A stretch of DNA of 64,000 nucleotides, from the NCBI GenBank assembly GCA_029781855.1, contig JAKOVX010000076.1, positions 1-64,000 of the forward strand. Reading direction: 5' to 3'. Under the pieces are notes generated by a model that was not told the DNA's origin, ran no database searches, and saw nothing but the letters and a program-made list of their open reading frames with translations. This document shows positions 9,501-15,992 of the stretch, in pieces. Position numbers and translations under genes: made by a program. Numbering within the stretch: the first letter of the stretch is position 1; every line of letters starts with the position of its first letter. Source of the stretch: Acidobacteriota bacterium. GTDB lineage: Bacteria; Acidobacteriota; Blastocatellia; Pyrinomonadales; Pyrinomonadaceae.

Positions 9501-10502
9501 ATGACATTTACGATGACAGACAAGCTGAAGGCGCTCGCGATCGTCCATCTTTTCGAGACGTCGCGGCCCTTCGGCAACTACGCCGCCTACGCCGTGCTAA
9601 ATGACGGGGCGGGCGTTTCCTACGGTATTAACCAATTCACGCACCGCTCGGGAGCGTTGCTCGCCGTCGTCAGGCGATATTTCAAGAATGGGGGCACGGT
9701 CGGCGCGGATGTGCTCGCCGGGCGTCTGCCCACGCTCCGCGACACCTCGCGGGCGGCGATCATTTCACTGGCATCGGACGTGCAATTCAAAAATGCGCTC
9801 CGTTCCGCCGCCGCGACCCGCGAGATGAAGCTCGCCCAGATCGAGACCGCTAACGAACTCTACCTCCAGCCGGCGATCGACATCTGCCTGCGAAACGGCT
9901 TTCTGCGGCCTCTGAGCCTGGCGGTCATTTACGATTCGATCGTCCACGGCTCGTATTATCGCGTTGCCCGGACCGTCACGGCCGACCGAACAGATGAAAA
10001 GGCGTGGATCGCCGCCTACGTTCGCCGCCGCGACCTGTGGCTGCTCAGCTACACGCGGCTAGCTTCGACACGATACCGCACGCGGTTCTTTCTGAACCAG
10101 ATCGCCGCTGCAAATTGGGACCTGCGGCTGCCGCTGAACGTTAACGGCGTGATCCTGTCGTCGGTCGGTGGAGCTGAGCCCGAACCCGAAACTTCGGCTC
10201 CCGTCGAGAACAAGGCGACGGTCCTCCAAACCGCAGGCGAGATAGCGGGAAAAGCTGGCGAAAGTATCGACCGCGTTGAGTCTGCAGTCACCGCAGTGAC
10301 GACGCGTGCGGACGCCGTGAAATCGCTCTGGACGACCGTCGGCGGCACCGTTTGGCAGGCGACGTGGGCAGTATTCGGCTTTTTCACGGGACTGCCGCGG
10401 GAGGTTTGGATCACGGTCGCGGTCATCGCCGGCGTGCTGATGCTCACCTATCTCTATCGCCAGATCACGCTTGGCCGCATCCGCGAACAGGCGGTGGTCT
10501 AG
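9501..10502 (+). CDS. GH46/chitosanase-like phage endolysin with C-terminal membrane segment
   Basis: The N-terminal 210 residues resemble the lysozyme-superfamily GH46 fold. IVHLFETSRPFG supplies the likely catalytic Glu, and AVLNDGAGVSYGINQF the Asp-Gly-x-Gly segment that in chitosanases holds the second carboxylate. Residues about 230-290 are a polar, helical linker, and about 297-318 (VWITVAVIAGVLMLTYLY) a membrane segment. Start at 9501 after GGGAGGAAAAACAA. It is the first gene of a lysis/capsid cluster. The role is inferred as peptidoglycan cleavage for particle release. The C-terminal membrane segment is unusual for a soluble endolysin and suggests a membrane-tethered form. Confidence 0.7.
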   Translation: MTFTMTDKLKALAIVHLFETSRPFGNYAAYAVLNDGAGVSYGINQFTHRSGALLAVVRRYFKNGGTVGADVLAGRLPTLRDTSRAAIISLASDVQFKNALRSAAATREMKLAQIETANELYLQPAIDICLRNGFLRPLSLAVIYDSIVHGSYYRVARTVTADRTDEKAWIAAYVRRRDLWLLSYTRLASTRYRTRFFLNQIAAANWDLRLPLNVNGVILSSVGGAEPEPETSAPVENKATVLQTAGEIAGKAGESIDRVESAVTAVTTRADAVKSLWTTVGGTVWQATWAVFGFFTGLPREVWITVAVIAGVLMLTYLYRQITLGRIREQAVV

Positions 10503-10512
10503 GAGAAAAACA

Positions 10513-10695
10513 ATGAACGACACCAAAAACATTCTGCTGGCGTGGGCCAGCTCGCTGACGCCGATCTTCGCGTCGATCGAGGGACACACGCTCGTAACGC
10601 TGGTTTCGGCGGTGATCCTACCGATCGTTTTCTTCGCGATCGGCAAGACGATCGACGTGCTGCTGCAGATATATCTCAAGAAGGAGAAGAAATAG
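10513..10695 (+). CDS. Small holin-like membrane protein
   Basis: The protein has 60 residues from an ATG at 10513 with AGGAG eight bases upstream. There are one or two hydrophobic stretches (residues about 4-18 and 22-48, with LVTLVSAVILPIVFFAIG) and a lysine-rich tail (LKKEKK). Size, charge distribution and position directly after the endolysin fit a phage holin. No sequence family is recognised, so the role is positional inference. Confidence 0.6.
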   Translation: MNDTKNILLAWASSLTPIFASIEGHTLVTLVSAVILPIVFFAIGKTIDVLLQIYLKKEKK

Positions 10696-10708
10696 CGACG
10701 CATCAAAA

Positions 10709-11113
10709 ATGAACACACGAACCAAAATTTACATCGCTCTCGGCATCGCCGCGGTCTTCGCTGTCGGCATTATCGGCGGTTCCGCCTGGTCGGATCATAG
10801 GCTCCGGCAGCTCGAACGCGAGATCGACCACGCACGAGAAACCGCGAACGACGCATCGCAAAATGCTGCAACGCTCGAACGCGACGCCGCCGTTTACAAG
10901 GAAAAGATCGCCTATCTCGAGAGCCAACTCTCAGACACGCAAACACAGGCAAGGAGACAGAATGAACAGCTCAAGACTCAAAAAACTACTACCGATAATG
11001 CTCGCCGTGATGTCGAGCGTGCCCGCGGCGTTCGGCCAGGCGACGCATCAGCCCCAAACGCCGCCGAACTCTGCCGCAAGCTCGCTACCCTCGGCCACGC
11101 CTGTGATCAGTAA
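10709..11113 (+). CDS. Rz-like inner-membrane spanin candidate
   Basis: The protein has 134 residues with an N-terminal membrane anchor (about 6-26), then a coiled coil rich in Arg, Glu, Gln and Ala (LERE...AYLESQLSDTQTQARRQNEQL), and a short C-terminal block with two Cys (ELCRKLATLGHACDQ). Anchor, coiled coil and Cys-containing end are the layout of phage i-spanins (Rz), which join inner and outer membranes during lysis. It lies directly after the holin-like gene, and the next gene begins inside it in another frame, as in Rz/Rz1 pairs. Confidence 0.6.
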   Translation: MNTRTKIYIALGIAAVFAVGIIGGSAWSDHRLRQLEREIDHARETANDASQNAATLERDAAVYKEKIAYLESQLSDTQTQARRQNEQLKTQKTTTDNARRDVERARGVRPGDASAPNAAELCRKLATLGHACDQ

Positions 11114-11474
11114 GAAGACGGCGCTCGGCGGACGGCAGGGCGTTCTGAATGCCTGCTCCGCCGCAGTAGATGACCTTGCCGCAACAAGAAAGCTCGCCGA
11201 TGCCCTCGATGCCGAGAACGACGCATTGCGGGCGAGGCTCGCGACCGAGCAGCGGACGACCGCGTTGCTGACGGAACTCAATGAAACACGGCGCAGCGAG
11301 AACGCGGCATTACAAACGGCACTTGCCGCCAAAAACGAGACGATCGCCGCCAAGGACGCGGTCATCGCCGGCCAGGAAAAGCTGATCGGCGAGCTCAGAT
11401 CGAAACGCACCTCACCTTGGCGACGCATCGGCGACATCCTGATCGGCCTTGCGGCCGCAGCGGTCCTGAAATAG
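10962..11474 (+). CDS. Overlapping exported coiled-coil protein, possible outer spanin partner
   Basis: The protein has 170 residues starting at ATG 10962, with AAGGAGACAGA immediately before it, inside the Rz-like gene; the overlap is 152 bases in a different frame. Residues 1-25 are a signal peptide (KKLLPIMLAVMSSVPAAFGQA) with no lipobox Cys. Residues about 55-145 are an Ala/Glu/Arg coiled coil, and the last 12 residues are hydrophobic (DILIGLAAAAVLK). The start inside the preceding gene resembles Rz1, but the protein is longer, lacks the lipoprotein signal and ends in a hydrophobic tail. The lysis role rests on context. Confidence 0.6.
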   Translation: MNSSRLKKLLPIMLAVMSSVPAAFGQATHQPQTPPNSAASSLPSATPVISKKTALGGRQGVLNACSAAVDDLAATRKLADALDAENDALRARLATEQRTTALLTELNETRRSENAALQTALAAKNETIAAKDAVIAGQEKLIGELRSKRTSPWRRIGDILIGLAAAAVLK

Positions 11475-11496
11475 GGAAATGGAGACCTACAAAACT

Positions 11497-12813
11497 ATGA
11501 ACGAACACATTGACGACGCATTGACCACATTTCGCCTGCAGGCAGCACGTTACGCCCGCCCAACTCGCTATTACGACGGCAGCCACGACCTGGCGTTCGC
11601 GACCGACAAATTCAAGAACACATTCGGGACGCTCTTTCGCGAGTTTGCCCTCAACCTTTGCCCGGCGATCTGCGACGCCCTGCGCGACAAGATGCGCGTG
11701 ACCGGCTTTTCGGTCGACACAGGGAAGTCGGTGTCTCCGTCCGACCTGAAACGCATCTGGAACGACAACCGGATGCGGACGCGTGCCGGTGAACTGCATA
11801 AGGAAGCGTTCATATGCGGAGATGCGTATATGATCGTCTGGCCGAACGCCGCCGGTGAAGCTGTGCTCTATCCAAATCGTGCGGCAAGCTGCTCCGTCGT
11901 TTACGACGACGAACAACCCGGCCGCATTGTCCGTGCGGCCAAGCACTGGCTCGACGCCGACAAGCGGCTCCGCCTCAACCTCTTCTATCCCGACCGGATC
12001 GAGAAATTCGTTTCCACAAAACCGTCGGACATCGCGGCAGCAGACTGCAAAACCTTCGTCCCAGCCGGCGACGCATCGGTCGTCCCGAACCCGTTCGGCT
12101 TAGTCCCGGTCTTTCATTTCGCAAACAACGCCGACCTCGGCTGCCCGGGCCGCTCGGAGCTCGCCGCGGCTATCCCGATCCAGGACGGCCTGAACAAATC
12201 GGTGCTCGATATGCTCGTCGCGATGGAATATTCGGCGTTTCGCCAGCGCTGGGCCGCAGGAATCGAGATCGAATATGACAATAGCGGCAAGCCGATCATG
12301 CCATTCGCCGCGGGCGTCGAACATCTCTGGCTGGCGCAAAATGCCGATGCGAAATTCGGCGATTTCGAGACCGCCGACCTGGTGCAATTCCTCAAGGTCA
12401 AGGACAATTTCCGGATCGATATGGCTCTTGTGACCGGCACGCCGCTGCATTATCTGACGCCGAATATCGTCGCCAGCCGGACCAGCGAGAGCGTCCGGCG
12501 TTCGGAATCGCGATTTTTGGCAAAGGTTCGCGACCGTCAGGAGAGCTTCGGCCAGGTCTGGGCGGACGTGATGTCGTTTGCCCTCGTTACGGAAGGCCGC
12601 GGCCGAGACATTCGTCTTATAACCGAATGGGAAGATCCTGCACCGCTCTCCGACCGCGAATTCCTCGAGAACATACTGCTCAAGAAACAGATCGGCCTCA
12701 CGACCGATCAAGCGTTGATCGAGGCGGGTTATGGCATCGCGGACATCAGGAAGATGATCGGGAACATCGAGGCAGGCACGCTAAATGGGGAGCCCCCGGC
12801 GGAGGCACTTTAA
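11497..12813 (+). CDS. Phage portal protein (SPP1 gp6-like)
   Basis: Portal proteins form the dodecameric ring at one capsid vertex through which DNA passes. The 438 residues match the usual length. Features fitting the SPP1-like portal family include RYYDGSHDL near the start, LNLCPAICDALRDKM, GDAYMIVWPN, NPFGLVPVFHF, IQDGLNKSVLDMLV, TPLHYLTPN and the C-terminal IGLTTDQALIEAGY. I chose ATG 11497, which has GGAGA 11 bases upstream; ATG 11479 would add six residues. It follows the lysis genes on the same strand. No terminase precedes it, which is abnormal for a complete phage head module. Confidence 0.88.
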   Translation: MNEHIDDALTTFRLQAARYARPTRYYDGSHDLAFATDKFKNTFGTLFREFALNLCPAICDALRDKMRVTGFSVDTGKSVSPSDLKRIWNDNRMRTRAGELHKEAFICGDAYMIVWPNAAGEAVLYPNRAASCSVVYDDEQPGRIVRAAKHWLDADKRLRLNLFYPDRIEKFVSTKPSDIAAADCKTFVPAGDASVVPNPFGLVPVFHFANNADLGCPGRSELAAAIPIQDGLNKSVLDMLVAMEYSAFRQRWAAGIEIEYDNSGKPIMPFAAGVEHLWLAQNADAKFGDFETADLVQFLKVKDNFRIDMALVTGTPLHYLTPNIVASRTSESVRRSESRFLAKVRDRQESFGQVWADVMSFALVTEGRGRDIRLITEWEDPAPLSDREFLENILLKKQIGLTTDQALIEAGYGIADIRKMIGNIEAGTLNGEPPAEAL

Positions 12814-12859
12814 CCTTCCGCCGGCGGCCGCCCGGATTGATCGTCGGTTGTTTGCGTGC

Positions 12860-13360
12860 TTATTTTGCGTGGACCGACAACGCCATCGCGTCGGCTGCTC
12901 TAGCGGTTGCCGCGTCGTTCCGAGGGGCGGTTACTGTGAAGTCGAAATAGGTCTTGTTCGGGCCGTCGATCAGGTAGTAGATCGAAACGAACGCAACGCC
13001 TTCTACCTCGACGTTAAAAACTAGTTTGGTGCCCGGCAAGCCGGAATTGGTAGTTGAATCTCGCATAAAAACAAGGCTCGGATCCTTGTAATGGTCACCG
13101 CTAAAGACGGACTTGATGATATTGAATGACACCATATCGCGCGGTCCGCGATCAGTAGCGTCCATCACCGAGATATTCGCGGTATTCGTAGGCGAATTGT
13201 ACTCAAAGGTTTTCTCGCCTTTCTTCTGGTCGATCGTCCAACCTTCGGGTGGGCAGAAGGCGTACGAACTGCCCGGTGCAGAGTATTCCTTGCACTTTTG
13301 GGCAAGGCCGCTGACGGTAAACGCAAGCGTTAACAGTAAGGCAAGAATCAGGGTTTTCAT
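12860..13360 (-). CDS. Secreted protein of unknown function, inserted in the phage cluster
   Basis: The protein has 166 residues with a clean Sec signal peptide (residues 1-20, ending SGLAQ), two nearby Cys (KCKEY and AFCPP), and a beta-rich mature part (GWTIDQKKGEKTFEY, SGLPGTKLVFNVEVEG). It somewhat resembles PsbP/DUF1795-like secreted proteins that carry a PEGW motif, but I would not assign a family. GGAG precedes the ATG at 13360. It points against the phage genes on both sides and is convergent with the portal gene, so it is probably a later insertion or cargo gene. Confidence 0.7.
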   Translation of the reverse strand: MKTLILALLLTLAFTVSGLAQKCKEYSAPGSSYAFCPPEGWTIDQKKGEKTFEYNSPTNTANISVMDATDRGPRDMVSFNIIKSVFSGDHYKDPSLVFMRDSTTNSGLPGTKLVFNVEVEGVAFVSIYYLIDGPNKTYFDFTVTAPRNDAATARAADAMALSVHAK

Positions 13361-13487
13361 TTTGTTGCTCCGTTATTAGTTTCGAGATCAATGCCGCCGA
13401 GGGACTGAAGCATTTGTAACACAGTTCCGCATTTGGTGAAACCGATATCGCCAATTCGACCCGAAGGCTGTCGGTTTTATAGAAGAC

Positions 13488-13973
13488 CTACGCTTCAAAT
13501 GACGGCGGCGGGACGTCGATCGGCTCTTCATCCGCGGCAAAAAATGCGATGACGCGTTTTCCGAACGCGAGTTGATAGAGCAGCAGCAGGACCATGCCGG
13601 CCAACAATATCTGGGCGGCGGTGCCGGCGGTGGATTGTCCCGGCGATGTGTATTCGACGTTTTCGATTGGGCCTTGAGGCCGAAATATTTGACCTATGAC
13701 CGAGAGAATGAAAGTGAGCGAGAGCATCGCGAACCCGAGCCAGCGGCCGTACATCTTTCGGCGGAACATTCCCCAAAACGCTACGGCGAACAGCACCGTT
13801 ATGGCGAGATTCATCGCGATGACCAATGCGAGTCCTGCGACCGATGCGACTGCTCCGCCGGTAAAAATCGCTTGGAAGGCCACGATCAGCGGCGCGATGA
13901 ATATCAACCCGAATACGAAAAGCAAGATCTGTGCGACCCAAATGCTGGTCGGACGTTTCATTTTGACGGCCAT
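13488..13973 (-). CDS. Four-pass membrane protein of unknown function, inserted in the phage cluster
   Basis: The protein has 161 residues with four hydrophobic segments (about 12-33, 38-68, 76-95 and 116-138) and a short acidic, proline-rich C-terminus (EEPIDVPPPSFEA). No catalytic motif is visible and no family is recognised. It is on the same strand as the secreted protein at 12860-13360 and likewise sits between the portal and scaffold genes, opposing them. Both could be cargo expressed independently of the phage genes. Confidence 0.65.
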   Translation of the reverse strand: MAVKMKRPTSIWVAQILLFVFGLIFIAPLIVAFQAIFTGGAVASVAGLALVIAMNLAITVLFAVAFWGMFRRKMYGRWLGFAMLSLTFILSVIGQIFRPQGPIENVEYTSPGQSTAGTAAQILLAGMVLLLLYQLAFGKRVIAFFAADEEPIDVPPPSFEA

Positions 13974-14155
13974 AAGATACCTGATGTTCGGTTATACCAC
14001 AAAAGCGGCTGCATCCGATCGCTCGCAGCCTCCGGTTACGTTCGAAGTACTAATTCCGAAATGCCGACCGCCGCCGGAGTGAGTTCATCGCCTCGAATGA
14101 ATACTTCGTTAACTACAGTTCGACAGAAAGAATTTTGATCTCCTGAACGAAAATT

Positions 14156-14584
14156 ATGAATGAACAACCCGAAAACACTGACCGCGTCGATCCGTCCGTC
14201 ACCGTGGAGAACGACAATGAAAGCCTCGCGGCCGAGAACGCCGAACTTCGCCAAGCCGTTCGAATGAGCGAAGCACGCGAACTACTGACCGGATCGCTTC
14301 GATCCGCCGGTGCGAATTCACCCGAGCTGCTTTTCGAGGCGGTAAAAGGCCAGATCCAGTTTGCCGACGACGGCACGCCCGCGAACTCCGCGGCGATCCT
14401 CGACCTGCTGAAACGAAAATACCCGGAGCAGTTTGTCCGAGAAATTCCGGCCGTCTCGATCGACGGCGGTGCCGGACGGATCGTGCATCCGCCGCTGACG
14501 CGAGAGGCTCTGGCAAAAATGTCGCCTGCTGAGATCGCCCGGCTCGATTGGGCCGCGGTCAGCAGCGTCCTCAAAAACGGCTAG
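14156..14584 (+). CDS. Putative capsid scaffolding protein
   Basis: The protein has 142 residues and is strongly acidic at the N-terminus, followed by a helix (ESLAAENAELRQAVRMSEAREL) and a C-terminal LTREALAKMSPAEIARLDW block of the kind seen in small phage scaffold proteins. Its placement between portal and major capsid genes is the canonical position for a scaffold, which guides shell assembly and is then lost. Family assignment is by layout and composition rather than a firm motif. The stop codon lies within an inverted repeat (14582-14608). Confidence 0.6.
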   Translation: MNEQPENTDRVDPSVTVENDNESLAAENAELRQAVRMSEARELLTGSLRSAGANSPELLFEAVKGQIQFADDGTPANSAAILDLLKRKYPEQFVREIPAVSIDGGAGRIVHPPLTREALAKMSPAEIARLDWAAVSSVLKNG

Positions 14585-14608
14585 CGGCCGGCCGCCGAAT
14601 GGCCGCTA
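14582..14608. repeat. Perfect inverted repeat overlapping the scaffold stop codon
   Basis: TAGCGGCC (14582-14589) and GGCCGCTA (14601-14608) pair perfectly around an 11-base loop. The first three bases are the scaffold stop codon. It could attenuate or stabilise mRNA between scaffold and capsid genes, which would help set their expression ratio. Confidence 0.5.
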
Positions 14609-14613
14609 ATTCC

Positions 14614-14641
14614 AACACCTAACACCTAACACCTAACACCT
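14614..14641. repeat. Four tandem AACACCT heptamers before the capsid gene
   Basis: Four exact copies of AACACCT run from 14614 to 14641, followed directly by the capsid ribosome-binding site (AAAAGGA). It is a short perfect tandem repeat in the 5' leader of the major capsid gene; copy-number change would alter leader length. Confidence 0.75.
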
Positions 14642-14653
14642 AAAAGGAAAACT

Positions 14654-15505
14654 ATGTCACTTGAATTCATACCCACAGTTTGGGCGGCGAGATTGCTCAC
14701 CGCCCTGGAAAAATCTCTCATATACGGCCAGGCGAATGTGTCGAACCGAATTTACGAAGGCGAGATCCGCGAGGCCGGCAACACGGTCAAGATCGGTTCG
14801 GTCGGCGACGTTTCGATCGGCACCTACGTCAAGAACGAGGATATCGCCGACCCCGAGGTCCTGACCGACGACGCCCAGACGCTGCTCATCGATCAGGCGA
14901 AGTACTTCAACTTCTACGTCGACAGCGTCGACCGTGCCCAGCAGAACGTCAACGTCCTCGACGAGGCGATGCGTCGTTCGGCGTGGGCGCTTCGGGAAAA
15001 GGCCGACACCTTCCTCGCCGGCGTGATGGAGGCGGGCGTCGATGCCGGCAACACGATCGGTTCGGTCGGAACGCCCGAGGTCCCGACCAAGGACAACGCC
15101 TACGAATACCTCGTCGATCTCGGCGTCCTTCTGGACGAGTCCGACACGCCGATCGACGGCCGGTTCGTTGTCGTGCCGGCGTGGTTTCACGGCCTCCTGC
15201 TGAAGGACGACCGATTCGTCAGCTCGGGGGCATTTCGCGGAGACGTTCGTCTCGCAAATGGCGAGGTCGGCGAGGCTGCGGGATTCCGCATCCTCAAATC
15301 TAACAACGTTCCGAACACCGCCGGTGCGAAATACAAGATCATCGCCGGCCATTCGATCGCGACGGCTTACGTCGAACAGGTGCTCGACATCAAGACGTAC
15401 CAGCCCGAAAAGCGGTTCGGCGATGCGGTCAAAGGGCTCCACGTCTACGGTGCCAAGGTGCTGCGGCCGACGGCCCTCGCGTGTCTGATCGCCAGCAAAT
15501 CGTAG
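14654..15505 (+). CDS. Phage major capsid protein
   Basis: The protein has 283 residues starting at ATG 14654 after AAAGGA. It opens with MSLEFIPTVWAARLLTALEKSLIYG and continues with GNTVKIGSVGDVSIGTYVKNEDI, FNFYVDSVDRAQ and a C-terminal KGLHVYGAKVLRPTAL. This is the pattern of HK97-fold coat proteins of the P22-like/Mu-like group: an N-terminal arm, then a VKIGSVG strand near an E-loop, then a final domain returning to a YGAKV strand. With the portal and scaffold it would make a complete procapsid set. Codon use looks like the host's, which suggests long residence. Confidence 0.85.
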   Translation: MSLEFIPTVWAARLLTALEKSLIYGQANVSNRIYEGEIREAGNTVKIGSVGDVSIGTYVKNEDIADPEVLTDDAQTLLIDQAKYFNFYVDSVDRAQQNVNVLDEAMRRSAWALREKADTFLAGVMEAGVDAGNTIGSVGTPEVPTKDNAYEYLVDLGVLLDESDTPIDGRFVVVPAWFHGLLLKDDRFVSSGAFRGDVRLANGEVGEAAGFRILKSNNVPNTAGAKYKIIAGHSIATAYVEQVLDIKTYQPEKRFGDAVKGLHVYGAKVLRPTALACLIASKS

Positions 15506-15588
15506 TTGGCTGACGAGTTGTGTGTGGATTTTTTCATTCGGAAGGACGCGGGCCGTCGGTCCGCGTTCTTTCGTAAAAGGAGATTAAA

Positions 15589-15918
15589 ATGCCCGAAACT
15601 GCTTTAGACAGATTGAAACGGATCACCGCGTGGGAGACAGATCCTGCGCTTACCGAAGATGAACTTAACGCCACCCTCGCGACTTATGCCCGCGAGGACC
15701 TCAACGGTTACACTCCCGCGGACGAGGAATGGCAACCGACATACGACCTTCACGCCGCTGCCGCCCAGGCGTGGCTCGACAAAGCCGCCAAGGCAAGCAT
15801 GCTTACCGAGGTCGATCCGCCCGGATCGGGCGTCGTTACGTCAAAGGTCTTTGATAATTGCCGGGCAATGGCACGCATCTATGGAGCCAAATGTCGAATG
15901 ACCATCAGCGTGGCGTAA
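15589..15918 (+). CDS. Small putative head-tail connector or head-completion protein
   Basis: The protein has 109 residues with AAGGAG before the ATG. The N-terminal half (DRLKRITAWETDPALTEDEL...YAREDLNG) and the position right after the capsid gene resemble small connector proteins of the gp6/gp15 type, which are about 100 residues and helical. No decisive motif is seen. It is the last gene of the phage-derived run and is followed by a strong terminator; tail genes, which would normally follow, are absent. Confidence 0.5.
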   Translation: MPETALDRLKRITAWETDPALTEDELNATLATYAREDLNGYTPADEEWQPTYDLHAAAAQAWLDKAAKASMLTEVDPPGSGVVTSKVFDNCRAMARIYGAKCRMTISVA

Positions 15919-15945
15919 ACATATACACATAGCCATATATGTGGC

Positions 15946-15975
15946 AAAGGGCAGGCGGAAATGCCTGCCTTTCTT
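15946..15975. terminator. Intrinsic terminator closing the phage-derived cluster
   Basis: GGCAGGC (15950-15956) pairs with GCCTGCC (15963-15969), flanked by AAA on the left and TTTCTTT on the right. It serves the plus-strand phage genes and possibly also the convergent kinase gene ending at 15993. Confidence 0.75.
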
Positions 15976-15992
15976 TACATTGAGCTGATCAT

